Below, piece by piece: positions 34,205 through 43,552 of a DNA stretch of 64,000 nucleotides (within the stretch, counting starts at the first letter, position 1; every line of letters begins with the position of its first letter). A model generated the notes under the pieces. The model saw only the letters and a list, made by a program, of their open reading frames with translations. It was not told the origin of the DNA and did no database searches. The stretch covers positions 1-64,000 of the forward strand of contig NZ_WFLM01000009.1 in assembly GCF_009208775.1 (NCBI RefSeq). The letters run 5' to 3'. This DNA is from Silvanigrella paludirubra (GTDB lineage Bacteria > Bdellovibrionota_B > Oligoflexia > Silvanigrellales > Silvanigrellaceae). A program made the translations under genes and the position numbers.

Positions 34205-37200
34205 CTATAATTCAAGATTTGCAGATTAAAATTGATTTTGTTTTAAACGAAAAGCAATTAGAAAATCTTGAAAAAATACTCCACAATATTAAAGCAGACT
34301 CTTTAAGCTTAGGAAAAAGCCATGAAGAGATAAATAAAAAGCTAAAAGAAACTGCTAATATTTATGCTAAGGAAATCTTTAGTAAAAGAGAAAATCTAAG
34401 CTTAAATAAAAAACTAAGCGACTCGCAGCATAAATTTAATGAGACAATCAAACAAACAAATAAGCTTATATCGTCTAGTAAAGATTTAACCAAAGACCAA
34501 TTAAAGCAATTTCAATTTAAAGCTCCAGTAGCTCCAAGAGCTTCTCGACAAAAAAAAGAAGTTATAGTTGAAGAAGTTAAAAAGGTAATAGAAGAGAAAG
34601 TTCAGCCTAAAGTTGAAAAAAAAAGAAGAACTTTACCTGATGCTAAACTAAGGATTCAGGAGCTTGAAAATAATCTTTACAGCGGATTTTTGAATAAAAG
34701 CTATGGCGTAACTCCAGCTTTTCTAAAAAATATTGAAAACCAAAAACCTAAAGATAATTCATTAAAACTCAATTTAGGAAGCAATTTAAACAAAAATATT
34801 AATTCAGCCAATAATAGTGCAATGAATTTAAAATCAAATTTAAATTCATTGAATTCTGTTTTTTTAAATGCAACTAAAATTAAAGCTCCTCCGTCACAAA
34901 TTCCAATTCAAAATCCTGTACAAAATATTCCTATTGCTCCAAAAGTTCCCAATTTTGTATTAGAAAAAAATTCAGGAATTGTAAAAGATTTAAATTTAAA
35001 AATAAATTTTGATTTAAATGACCAGCAATTAAAAGCGTTAGAAAATACTATTCACAATATTAAATCTGAATCATTAGGCTTAGGGCACAGTCATGAAGCT
35101 ATTAATAAAAGTATTCAAAAAAATGCGAATTTATATGCAATAGCAACTTTAGAAGCTGACAATAAGTTAAATCAATTAAGTAATTCAGATTATGAGTTTG
35201 CAGAAGCTTTAAAACAATCCAATTTAGGAATGTACGAAGATATTAAATTAAAAAGCATACAAGCTAAAGAAGGAAGTAAAGTTTATCAAATAAATAACAA
35301 GCTCATCGAGTCACAAAAAAGATATAATGACTTGAAAAGACAAGGAGCAAATTTTACTTCATTTTCTGACTTCTTAAAAAAAGAGGCTCTTGTTGAAAAA
35401 CAAATTCAAGATCAGAATAATAAAAATTTATTGAAAAAAATTATTCTATATAAAGATTTATCTACTCAGGTTGCAACCACTGGAAATAGAATAGCTCAAT
35501 CTAATCAAACAATAAATAAGAGTTTATCTAGCGCAAATTATAGAATAAATAATTTTTCAGACAATCTAAGAAATTTTACTTCTCAATTAATGTTTGTAAA
35601 TCCTGCCACAATGTCTTTTGCATTTGCTTTGCAAGGCTTTGGGCAAATGTTTAAATCTCTTTCTGTTATTGCTCAAAATTCAACAGATATCGTTAAAAAA
35701 TCAATTGCAAGTTTGCAGCAAATTATTTTTGGATTGGGAGTTGCGGCTGCTGGAGCTGCTGGAAGTGTAGCTTATATTTCTCTATCAACCGCTAAATATG
35801 CTGAAGATATTAAAAAGAATTCTGAAATTATTGGTATGAGCGCAGACGAGTATCAGAGAATTTCATATGCTGCAAAAATTAGTGGAATAAATCAGCAAGA
35901 AATGGCGAGTTCTATGTCTGGCTTATTTCAAGCTCTAAAATCAAATAAAGATGGAACTCTTTCTGAAGTTCAAGAGAGATTTATAAATCTTGGCGTTGCA
36001 TTAAAAAAGTCCAACGGCGAAGCAAGAAATGTTTCAGAAATTCTTAGTGATGTAGCAGATAAATTTTCAAAAATAGATTCACCAGTAAAACGAGCTACTC
36101 TTGCGGCGGAATTATTTGGTGAAGGCGGTAGAAAAATGCTGCCATTTTTAAGCGAAGGTTCAGAAAAATTAAGACAACTAGGAATTGAAGCTGAATTGAC
36201 TGGAAATGTTTTGTCAGATGAGCAAGTAAGTAAATTAGTTATTTTGCAAAATAGTTATCGACGTTTAACTTCAATGTTGCATGGATTAAAACTTTCAATA
36301 GGCATGAGTTTAATTCCATTCATGAGCAATGTTATTCGTAGACTTTCGGATTGGTACGAAGCAAATGGCATGATTATTCGTCAAAATTTATCTGCATTTT
36401 TTAAAAATGTAGCTGATGGGCTTGGCCGATTCGCTCAATTAATAAGAAACACATATAACGTAATTACAGGGTTTGCAGAAAGCTTAAATAAGATAGGTAT
36501 TTCACTTTCATTTATTGCAAAAATATTACTGCTTTTTGGAAGCTGGAAATTATTCGGAATTATTGGAAATATTTTATTAGGTAAATCAGCTACGGGATTT
36601 TTTGGTTTTTTAGCTTCCAAATTTAAATGGCTTTATGCAGTTATTTCAGGGCTTTTCACAAGCATAGCAACTTTTGCAACAACTTTAATAACTGTTTTTG
36701 GTTCAAGTGGTTTAACTGGTGTTTTAATATTTTTAGGTGATGTAATTCTAGGAATATTGGCAGCAATATTTACTGTACCTGTTTTAGTTGGACTTGCTGT
36801 GGCTGGAATATTTTTATTAATTCAAGATTTTTTAACATGGATGGAAGGTGGAGATTCTTTATTTAAAAGAATATTTGGAGATTGGGAACCTGCAAAAAAG
36901 AAGATCGAAGAATTTACAGATAAAGTTAAATTATTTTTTAAAAATATGTGGCTCGATATTAAAAATTTTTTCATTGACAAATTTATTAATCCAATAAAAG
37001 AACATGGATTAGTTGGAATAGCAGAAGGATTTGTAAATCTTTTTCTAAAAATCTGTGAGATAGTATCAAAATTTACTTTATATTTATTAGATAAATTAAT
37101 TGACTTGGGTTCCTATTTATTTGATTTTATAGCGAATAGTGCACCAAAATTATTCAGTTACATTTGCGATAAAATAAAAGAAATATGGAACTTTTTAAAG

Positions 37201-37719
37201 CCATATCTAAAAACTTTTTTTAATTGGCTAATATATTCTACTCTTGATGGATTTAAATTTGTTGGCGATAAAATATTTAATGCATTTTCAAAAATTGTTG
37301 ATGATATTAAGAAAATATTTTTAGGCTTATTTGATTGGCTTGGTAGTAAATTAAATAAAGGTTGGGATGCTTTTAATAATTTTTTGGGACTAAGTAATCC
37401 TTTTGGATTATCAAAAGGGAATTCTTATGTGATTAAAGCAATTAGAGATGAGAATGCTAAACTAAAAATAATTGAAGAAAAAGAACCTAGTAATAAAAAC
37501 CTAGATAATTCTTTAGGGTTTTCTTCGGGAATACCAAGATTAAATAACAATATAAACAACACTAATAAAAATGTTAATTTTAATATTCAATCTCCTTTGA
37601 ATTTAAATGTATCTTCTAATTCAGATCCTCAAGAAATCGCTAGCATGGTTCAAAAAACATGGACTGAAAATTGGGAATATCAAATGCGAATTGCAAATGA
37701 TAATATTTATAGAGGTTAA
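34201..37719 (+). CDS. Tail tape measure protein
   Basis: 1172 aa, the longest gene, directly after the chaperone. Residues 1-90 and about 257-345 are an internal duplication (LQIKIDFVLNEKQLENLE / LNLKINFDLNDQQLKALE, each followed by a HNIK..SL.LG.SHE.IN segment). A long coiled-coil region follows, then a hydrophobic zone at about residues 770-880 (several membrane-like helices) that may form the injection channel. Sets tail length. Confidence 0.88.
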   Translation: MTIIQDLQIKIDFVLNEKQLENLEKILHNIKADSLSLGKSHEEINKKLKETANIYAKEIFSKRENLSLNKKLSDSQHKFNETIKQTNKLISSSKDLTKDQLKQFQFKAPVAPRASRQKKEVIVEEVKKVIEEKVQPKVEKKRRTLPDAKLRIQELENNLYSGFLNKSYGVTPAFLKNIENQKPKDNSLKLNLGSNLNKNINSANNSAMNLKSNLNSLNSVFLNATKIKAPPSQIPIQNPVQNIPIAPKVPNFVLEKNSGIVKDLNLKINFDLNDQQLKALENTIHNIKSESLGLGHSHEAINKSIQKNANLYAIATLEADNKLNQLSNSDYEFAEALKQSNLGMYEDIKLKSIQAKEGSKVYQINNKLIESQKRYNDLKRQGANFTSFSDFLKKEALVEKQIQDQNNKNLLKKIILYKDLSTQVATTGNRIAQSNQTINKSLSSANYRINNFSDNLRNFTSQLMFVNPATMSFAFALQGFGQMFKSLSVIAQNSTDIVKKSIASLQQIIFGLGVAAAGAAGSVAYISLSTAKYAEDIKKNSEIIGMSADEYQRISYAAKISGINQQEMASSMSGLFQALKSNKDGTLSEVQERFINLGVALKKSNGEARNVSEILSDVADKFSKIDSPVKRATLAAELFGEGGRKMLPFLSEGSEKLRQLGIEAELTGNVLSDEQVSKLVILQNSYRRLTSMLHGLKLSIGMSLIPFMSNVIRRLSDWYEANGMIIRQNLSAFFKNVADGLGRFAQLIRNTYNVITGFAESLNKIGISLSFIAKILLLFGSWKLFGIIGNILLGKSATGFFGFLASKFKWLYAVISGLFTSIATFATTLITVFGSSGLTGVLIFLGDVILGILAAIFTVPVLVGLAVAGIFLLIQDFLTWMEGGDSLFKRIFGDWEPAKKKIEEFTDKVKLFFKNMWLDIKNFFIDKFINPIKEHGLVGIAEGFVNLFLKICEIVSKFTLYLLDKLIDLGSYLFDFIANSAPKLFSYICDKIKEIWNFLKPYLKTFFNWLIYSTLDGFKFVGDKIFNAFSKIVDDIKKIFLGLFDWLGSKLNKGWDAFNNFLGLSNPFGLSKGNSYVIKAIRDENAKLKIIEEKEPSNKNLDNSLGFSSGIPRLNNNINNTNKNVNFNIQSPLNLNVSSNSDPQEIASMVQKTWTENWEYQMRIANDNIYRG

Positions 37720-37724
37720 TTAAT

Positions 37725-38300
37725 ATGGGATTATTAAGCTTTTTCCAAAATGGTAAATCATGTTTGGCTTTTGATGATTTAGAAATTGATGTTTCTTTGT
37801 CAGAAACGCATACTTATGAATCAGATATTACTAAAAACCCTGTAGAAAAAGGCTCTCCGATATGCGATAATATTGTGCACAAACAACCAAAGGTTTCTAT
37901 AAAAGGTTTATGTAGCCCATTAAAAATTGAATATTTAGGTGGAATAAAAGCTATGTCTGCTCAGTCTTTCGTTCAAAATAAATGGCAACAATTATTAAAA
38001 TTAAAACTTTCAGGTGAGAAAATTACATTATTTACAGGTCTTGACATTTATCCAGACATGATCATGACGACATTAAATAAAACAAGAGACTCATCTAATG
38101 TTAATCATCTTGAGTTTACTGCAAATTTTGAAAGAATAAAAATTGTTCCAGTTGAATATACATCTATGAAAATAAATATACCAAAATCCGCAAGCAAGAC
38201 AAAAGTAAATTCTGCAAATAAAACTAATGCTGGATTACAAGATAAAAAGCCAGTGGATAACTCTTATTTAGATGCAGGACTAAAGTGGTTTGGTTTTTAA
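37725..38300 (+). CDS. Baseplate Dit-like protein
   Basis: 191 aa. LAFDDLEIDVSLSETHTYES, then ITKNPVEKGSPICDNIVHKQ match the Dit-like N-terminal domain of myovirus tails. The C-terminal 40 residues are a Lys/Asn tail. It follows the tape measure by 5 bp and would link tube and hub. Confidence 0.75.
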   Translation: MGLLSFFQNGKSCLAFDDLEIDVSLSETHTYESDITKNPVEKGSPICDNIVHKQPKVSIKGLCSPLKIEYLGGIKAMSAQSFVQNKWQQLLKLKLSGEKITLFTGLDIYPDMIMTTLNKTRDSSNVNHLEFTANFERIKIVPVEYTSMKINIPKSASKTKVNSANKTNAGLQDKKPVDNSYLDAGLKWFGF

Positions 38301-38342
38301 ATTATAATTATCATAATTATTAAAATTATATAAAAAAAATAA

Positions 38343-38356
38343 TTTAGACAGTCCGT
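38343..38356 (+). promoter_or_regulatory. Late element copy 4 (before methylase)
   Basis: AATTTAGACAGTCCGTTCTT spans 38341-38360. It is followed by a stem CCTCCTA (38363-38369) / TAGGAGG (38379-38385) that buries the Shine-Dalgarno. Confidence 0.75.
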
Positions 38357-38395
38357 TCTTTCCCTCCTATTAAAAATTTAGGAGGTTTTTTATTT

Positions 38396-39244
38396 ATGCA
38401 ACCAGCATTTAGTTATTATGGCGGCAAGTGCCGTATGGCAAAAGAGATTTTAAAATTGATACCCAATCACGTTACTTATGTAGAGCCGTTTTGTGGTTCT
38501 GCTGCGGTTCTATTTAAAAAAAATTACATAGAACCATCAAGTAAATATCAGGAGGTTATTAATGATAGAAATGGCTATTTAATTAATTTTTATCGTCAAT
38601 TAAGAAATAACGGTGAACAGTTAATTGAGAAACTTGAACAAACTCTTTATTCAAAAGCCGAACATGAGCTTGCTATTAAAATTGCTAAGAATATTGATCA
38701 GTATTCTGAACTTGAAAGAGCATGGAGTTTTTATGTAAATATCCAACAGTCATTTTCTAGTTCTTTAAATAAAGTTTGGAATATTTCCAGATGTTCAAAA
38801 AATATGTCATTCACTTGGGCAAATAAGTTAAAAAATTTAAGAGAAATTCATTCAAGGCTTTTAGAACTCACTATTGAAAATGAAGATGCAATTAAATGCA
38901 TTCAGAAATGGGATGATCATGGAGTCTTTTTTTATGTAGATCCTCCTTATATCAATACTGATTGCGGGCATTATAAAGGTTACACTGTAGAACAGTATAA
39001 AGAACTCATTTATACTTTAGATCACTGCAAAGGTTCTTTTATTTTGTCATCATATGAGAATGAATACTTGCCTAAAAAATGGAAAAAAGAATTTCATGAA
39101 TTGAAAGTCACATTTAATTCAAAAATAAAAGATAAGTCTCGGACAGAAGTTTTAAGCTTTGTAGATCGTTCTCGCTATATAAAAGATGAAAAAATCAAGG
39201 AAAGTTCTAAAAAATTTGGAGAGATATTAAGAGCTGCAAGTTAA
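38396..39244 (+). CDS. DNA adenine N6-methyltransferase (Dam/D12 class)
   Basis: 282 aa. FSYYGGKCRMAKEIL (residues 5-19) and YVEPFCGSAAVLF (SAM motif I) open the protein; FYVDPPYINTD near residue 180 is the catalytic DPPY motif. It would methylate phage or plasmid DNA, probably against host restriction. No partner endonuclease is adjacent. The gene is inserted between Dit and hub genes and is flanked by two direct copies of the late element, so it is a cassette. Confidence 0.9.
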   Translation: MQPAFSYYGGKCRMAKEILKLIPNHVTYVEPFCGSAAVLFKKNYIEPSSKYQEVINDRNGYLINFYRQLRNNGEQLIEKLEQTLYSKAEHELAIKIAKNIDQYSELERAWSFYVNIQQSFSSSLNKVWNISRCSKNMSFTWANKLKNLREIHSRLLELTIENEDAIKCIQKWDDHGVFFYVDPPYINTDCGHYKGYTVEQYKELIYTLDHCKGSFILSSYENEYLPKKWKKEFHELKVTFNSKIKDKSRTEVLSFVDRSRYIKDEKIKESSKKFGEILRAAS

Positions 39245-39246
39245 AA

Positions 39247-39260
39247 TTTAGACAGTCCGT
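39247..39260 (+). promoter_or_regulatory. Late element copy 5 (before baseplate block)
   Basis: TTTAGACAGTCCGTTCTT, followed by stem CTCTTTTT (39265-39272) / AAAAAGAG (39278-39285) that runs into the Shine-Dalgarno GAGGAGG. Confidence 0.75.
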
Positions 39261-39293
39261 TCTTCTCTTTTTAAAATAAAAAGAGGAGGTTTT

Positions 39294-39611
39294 ATGGCTT
39301 TATTTGAAATCCCATTACTAAAATCTAAATATTATGAATTTTCGATACCTCTTGATGGAACTGTATTCAATTTTGAATTCTGCTGGAATGAAAGATCAGA
39401 AAGATTTTTTATCAGTCTTTATGACTCAGAAAAGAACTTAATTATTTCTAGCGTTCCTGCAGTTATAAAAATTCCACTTTTCTATGGAATAAAAGAGAAA
39501 AAACTACCAAATGGAAAACTATTTTTCATAGATACAACTAATTCATTAAAAAAATATATTTTCCAAGATTTTGGAACAAAAATAAAGCTTTTCTATGAAG
39601 GAAAAGGTTAA
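39294..39611 (+). CDS. Baseplate protein, 105 aa
   Basis: Small beta-rich protein (YYEFSIPLDGTVFNFEFCW, RSERFFISLYDSEKNLIIS) similar in pattern to short baseplate proteins that precede hub genes. Exact family not assigned. Shares TAATG with the next gene. Confidence 0.6.
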   Translation: MALFEIPLLKSKYYEFSIPLDGTVFNFEFCWNERSERFFISLYDSEKNLIISSVPAVIKIPLFYGIKEKKLPNGKLFFIDTTNSLKKYIFQDFGTKIKLFYEGKG

Positions 39612-40441
39612 TGGAAAAGGAAATGCAATTTGAAAGGAATATTTCCATTATTGTCACTCCTTCTATTGGAGGAGAAGGTTTAATTTTTGAAAACTTTAGA
39701 ATTAATTTTGAAGTGCAAAAGAGTATTGAAAAAAAAGTACAAAACACAGCAAAAATTCAAATATACAACTTAGGAGATAATTCGTTTAATTTTATTAAAC
39801 AAAATAATATGGCAGTAACAATTAAAGTCAGTCGGAAAGAACAAGCTTATAAGTTATTATTTTTTGGAAAAATCAATAGAGCTTCAAAAGAAAAAAAAGA
39901 TACAGATTGGATTATAAAAATTGAATCAGGAGATTCTGGTAATGCATATAATTCAGCAAAATTAAGCAAATCATATCCAGAAAAAACTACTCATAATAAT
40001 GTTTTTGATGATTTAAAAAATGAGTTATTAAAGGGAAATATTATAAAAGGAGTTAAGGGAGTTTTTGCTAGTGATAATTTATTTAATAATGGCTTTGCAG
40101 CGCATGGGAATGTTGGAAATATAATGGATAATATTTTAACTGCTAATAACTATGAATGGCAAATAAATAATGGAATTTTAGAAATACAGAAAAAGGGTAA
40201 TTCTTATCAAGTTATTAAATTAAGCTCAGAAAGCGGCTTAGTGGATTCTCCTGAAGTCACTGAAAATGGAATTAAGGTCACTTGTTTATTGCAACCTGAA
40301 ATTGCTCCGTTAAGGCAAGTTTATGTGGAAAGTCTTTACATTAAAAGCGTTTATATTCCTTCAAAAGTTACACATACAGGAGATAATTTAGAAGGTAAAT
40401 TTCTAACAACATTCGAAACTGGTGAGAAGAAAAAGAAATGA
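39611..40441 (+). CDS. Baseplate hub protein
   Basis: 276 aa. An early beta domain (SIEKKVQNTAKIQIYNLGD) is followed by GFAAHGNVGNIMDNILTANNYEWQINNGILEI, the layout of gpD/gp27-like hubs. Start could be ATG 39623 instead. It is followed by the spike gene (4-nt overlap), as hubs usually are. Confidence 0.7.
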   Translation: MEKEMQFERNISIIVTPSIGGEGLIFENFRINFEVQKSIEKKVQNTAKIQIYNLGDNSFNFIKQNNMAVTIKVSRKEQAYKLLFFGKINRASKEKKDTDWIIKIESGDSGNAYNSAKLSKSYPEKTTHNNVFDDLKNELLKGNIIKGVKGVFASDNLFNNGFAAHGNVGNIMDNILTANNYEWQINNGILEIQKKGNSYQVIKLSSESGLVDSPEVTENGIKVTCLLQPEIAPLRQVYVESLYIKSVYIPSKVTHTGDNLEGKFLTTFETGEKKKK

Positions 40442-41211
40442 GTACCCCATCATTTTACCAAATTATTTATGATGCAATTGATTCTAATATTAAAAAAATC
40501 CACACTGCAATGCCTGCTATAGTAAAATCCTATGATGAAAAACTTCAAAAAATATCTGTACAACCATGTTTTATGGATAAAGAAATTGATGTAATTACAG
40601 GTTTAGAAATTCCTAGACCGTTGCCAGTTATTCAATCTGTCCCTGTTTTGTTTCCAAGAACAAAATTGTCTTACATTCACTTTCCAATTGATATAGGTGA
40701 TTATGTTTTATTAATTTTTTTAGAAAGAAGTATTGATAATTACACACAAACAGGAGGTCTTGTTGAATCTGATAGTAACTATAAACATGAATTATCCGAT
40801 TGTGTAGCATTAGCTGGATTTTATCCATTTTCTCAGCCAATGCTTGGAGTTAATAAAAAAGCTTTGCAAATAGTAAATAGTTTATCAGAAATTAAGCTAA
40901 CTGACGATGGCAAAATATATTTATCAAATCGTGGAGCTGTTTCTACAGAAGCGAAACTTCCAGATGAACCTTTGGTTTTAGGAAATATTTTAGTTGAATT
41001 TGCAAATAAATTAATAGAATCAATTGATAAAATTGCAGATGCTTTACAAAAAAATATAGGGGTTGGAAATCTAGGAGCCCCTGTTACTGCCTCTCCATCA
41101 TTAATTACTGAATTAAAAAAAATACAAATTGACTTAAAAGAGAACAAAATTATTTATCTAGATAATAATGAGACAAATATAAATTCTAATCATTTTTTTG
41201 GAGAAAAATAA
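40438..41211 (+). CDS. Membrane-puncturing spike (gp138-like)
   Basis: 257 aa. The N-terminal 140 residues (MPAIVKSYDEKLQKISVQP, VPVLFPRTKLSYIHFPIDIGDYVLLIF, SDCVALAGFYPFSQP) match the gp138 OB-fold domain of phi92-type spikes. The C-terminal part would form the beta-helical needle. It pierces the outer membrane when the sheath contracts. Confidence 0.85.
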   Translation: MSTPSFYQIIYDAIDSNIKKIHTAMPAIVKSYDEKLQKISVQPCFMDKEIDVITGLEIPRPLPVIQSVPVLFPRTKLSYIHFPIDIGDYVLLIFLERSIDNYTQTGGLVESDSNYKHELSDCVALAGFYPFSQPMLGVNKKALQIVNSLSEIKLTDDGKIYLSNRGAVSTEAKLPDEPLVLGNILVEFANKLIESIDKIADALQKNIGVGNLGAPVTASPSLITELKKIQIDLKENKIIYLDNNETNINSNHFFGEK

Positions 41212-41438
41212 TGTCTTATACAATTGATGCAGGAAAAGCAATTTATTTAAAAAACTTAAAAAATTCACTAAATATGACTGACTCGGATGCAAATCAAGAA
41301 ATTTTAAATAAACAAGCTGAAGCTTTTGCTAAATCAATAGAAGAAATTTTGCCTTTAATTTTAGTTACAATTAATGGCACTGGTTTGGCAAATCCAGCTG
41401 GCGATGTAAAAGGCATTGCTATGGGTAAATTGTCATGA
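41211..41438 (+). CDS. Small baseplate-region protein, 75 aa
   Basis: Not recognised. Helical N-terminus, then LPLILVTINGTGLANPAGDVKGIA. It lies between spike and gp25 genes with 1- and 4-nt overlaps, so it probably belongs to the central baseplate (possibly a spike cap or chaperone). Confidence 0.6.
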   Translation: MSYTIDAGKAIYLKNLKNSLNMTDSDANQEILNKQAEAFAKSIEEILPLILVTINGTGLANPAGDVKGIAMGKLS

Positions 41439-41812
41439 TCGATTTAAAATTAGATGAAGAAAATGATTTGATAATTAATCATACAGGTGATTTTGAGCTA
41501 ATAAATAATGAAAAAGAATATTACAAGCAAAAAATAAAATTAGAATTAAATACATTTTATAGCGAGTGGTTTTTAGATTCTGAAGTAGGTCTTGCTTGGC
41601 ATGAGATGTTAGGAAATAAAGATTTTGATGAAGCAAAACTAAATCTATATTTAAAGAAAAAAATTGAGGAAATCGATGGTGTGAAAGAAGTTGAAATAAT
41701 TAGTTCAGATTTAAATAGAGAAAAAAGACAATGTAATTTAAGTTTAAAAATAAAATCAAAAAATGAGATTATTAAATTAAACAATATTAAATCAGGTAAT
41801 AAAAATGGATAA
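41435..41812 (+). CDS. Baseplate wedge protein (gp25/DUF2634-like)
   Basis: 125 aa. YYKQKIKLELNTFYSEWFLDSEVGLAWHEMLG followed by a KKKIEEIDGVKEVEIISSD segment is the gp25-like pattern. It joins sheath to baseplate and starts sheath polymerisation. Overlaps gpJ by 8 nt. Confidence 0.8.
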   Translation: MIDLKLDEENDLIINHTGDFELINNEKEYYKQKIKLELNTFYSEWFLDSEVGLAWHEMLGNKDFDEAKLNLYLKKKIEEIDGVKEVEIISSDLNREKRQCNLSLKIKSKNEIIKLNNIKSGNKNG

Positions 41813-42977
41813 AAAGTATGGCCTAACTAAAGCTGGATTTGTAAAAAAAGATTTTCTTACTTGTTACTCCGAGATTAGCGAATCATTTAAAAACAAAATA
41901 AATCAAAATATTGATTTAAGTCCTACATCTGTTTTTGGAAATATCATTGGTATTTATGCAGAAAGAGAATCCTTATTATGGGATGGTTTGCAAGAATTGA
42001 GTACAACAATGAACCCAAATAACGCCACAGGAATTCCATTGCAAAATGCTATTTCGATTAATGGAATTTCAAAACAAGAAGCTACAGCTTCAAAAGTTAT
42101 TCTTACATTTTATGGTAAAACAGGAATAAAAATACCTTCTGGTACTGGCGTTGCAATCCCTGAAACATCTTATCAATTTAATACAAAAATAGATGCAGTA
42201 GTTGCGCAAAATGGAATTGTTGAAATTGAAGCCGAATGTTCAATTTTAGGGGAAGTGAAAGCTTTAGCAGGAACTATAAATAAGATTTTAAACCCTATTT
42301 ATAACATTGAGTCATGCACAAATAAAAAAGATGCGGTTGTGGGTCAATTTGAAGAAACAGAAGAAGATTTAAAAATCAGAAGACTTCAACTTTTACAAAG
42401 AGCTGGATCAGCTACAGAAAAAGGAATTCGTGCAGCAATACAAAAAATTGAGGGTGTAAAAACATCGATTCTATTAAATGCAGAAATTGCGAATTATATT
42501 CCTTCAGGCTCCATTCATCTTTATGTTGAAGGAGGAGAGCCTTTAGCAATTGCTAATGCTATTAATAGTTCGAGAGGTGGTGGCTGCCTTTTATATTTAG
42601 ATGAAAGTTCAATTAAAAATACCATAAAAGATTCTCAAGGAATCGACAGAATAATTTCATTTTCTCGACCAAAAGAAAAAATAATCTATCTCTCAATTGC
42701 ATTAAAAACAAATTCTGATTTTCCTTCAAATGGATATGAACAAGTTAAAAATGCAATTATAGATTATGCAAATAAAAATTTAACGATTGGAAAATCTCTT
42801 ATAAATTCTTCATTATATGTCCCTATAAATTCTGTCAGTGGGATAATAGGAATTCAAATTTATCAAGACTTATTACCTAATCCTTCAAATACATTAAATA
42901 TATCTGTAGAGCCAATTGAATATGCAAAATTAGATACATCAAGAATAAATTTTATAGATTGGAAAGGTAAATTTTAA
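41805..42977 (+). CDS. Baseplate J (gp47/gpJ-like)
   Basis: 390 aa. SVFGNIIGIYAERESLLWDGLQ, the GLPIxxA-type NAISINGISKQEA region, GTGVAIPETSYQFNT and EETEEDLKIRRLQLLQR are the landmarks of the baseplate J family. Forms wedges with the next protein. Confidence 0.85.
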   Translation: MDKKYGLTKAGFVKKDFLTCYSEISESFKNKINQNIDLSPTSVFGNIIGIYAERESLLWDGLQELSTTMNPNNATGIPLQNAISINGISKQEATASKVILTFYGKTGIKIPSGTGVAIPETSYQFNTKIDAVVAQNGIVEIEAECSILGEVKALAGTINKILNPIYNIESCTNKKDAVVGQFEETEEDLKIRRLQLLQRAGSATEKGIRAAIQKIEGVKTSILLNAEIANYIPSGSIHLYVEGGEPLAIANAINSSRGGGCLLYLDESSIKNTIKDSQGIDRIISFSRPKEKIIYLSIALKTNSDFPSNGYEQVKNAIIDYANKNLTIGKSLINSSLYVPINSVSGIIGIQIYQDLLPNPSNTLNISVEPIEYAKLDTSRINFIDWKGKF

Positions 42978-43550
42978 TTGGAAAAAATAGAAAATCATGC
43001 TGATGAAGCTAAAAAAAGATTATTAAAACAATTCCAAAATAGCAAAATATTAAACGCTTTTGTTGAAGCAATTGGAGAAAGATTTCAAGAATTAGAAGAT
43101 GAGCTTTTTAATTTATATTTACTGAATTATTTGAATGCAGAAGGAAATAAACTAGATGATTTTGGAGATATTATTGGCTCTTTGAGAGCTGGCCTTGACG
43201 ATGAGAAATTTAAAAACTTATTAACTGCAGCGATTTGTGAAAATAATTCAGAAGGAACTATTGAGGATCTGATTCAAATATGTAGGCTCCTAACCCGTCC
43301 AAAAAAGGTTCAACTTTTTGAGCCAGCCCCTAATCAGGTTGCTCTAGCTGTTATTAATCCACAACCATTAACTGATTTAAAAACAATTTCCAAAGCACTA
43401 AAAAGTTCTAAATTAGCAAATACTGAGCTTTCTACATTTTTAATTAATTTAGACAGTCCGTTCTTATTCAATGAATCTAATTTTCAGGAGACAAGAGGAT
43501 TCGGTGATGAATCGATTCTTGGAGGAAGATTTGCAATAGAATTGGAGTAA
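42978..43550 (+). CDS. Baseplate wedge/tail protein I-like (DUF2612-type)
   Basis: 190 aa from TTG 42978 (AAAGG upstream; no better ATG). IENHADEAKKRLLKQF, then ELEDELFNLYLLNYLNAEGNKLDDFGDIIG match gpI/DUF2612-type proteins that follow gpJ. Its 3' part contains a full late element inside the coding sequence (43448-43461, read as NLDSPF), an unusual dual use of DNA. Confidence 0.75.
   Translation: MEKIENHADEAKKRLLKQFQNSKILNAFVEAIGERFQELEDELFNLYLLNYLNAEGNKLDDFGDIIGSLRAGLDDEKFKNLLTAAICENNSEGTIEDLIQICRLLTRPKKVQLFEPAPNQVALAVINPQPLTDLKTISKALKSSKLANTELSTFLINLDSPFLFNESNFQETRGFGDESILGGRFAIELE
43448..43461 (+). promoter_or_regulatory. Late element copy 6 (inside coding sequence)
   Basis: AATTTAGACAGTCCGTTCTT lies in the 3' part of the gpI-like gene, about 90 bp before the fibre start at 43553. 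It probably drives the fibre and lysis genes. Confidence 0.7.
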
Positions 43551-43552
43551 AA

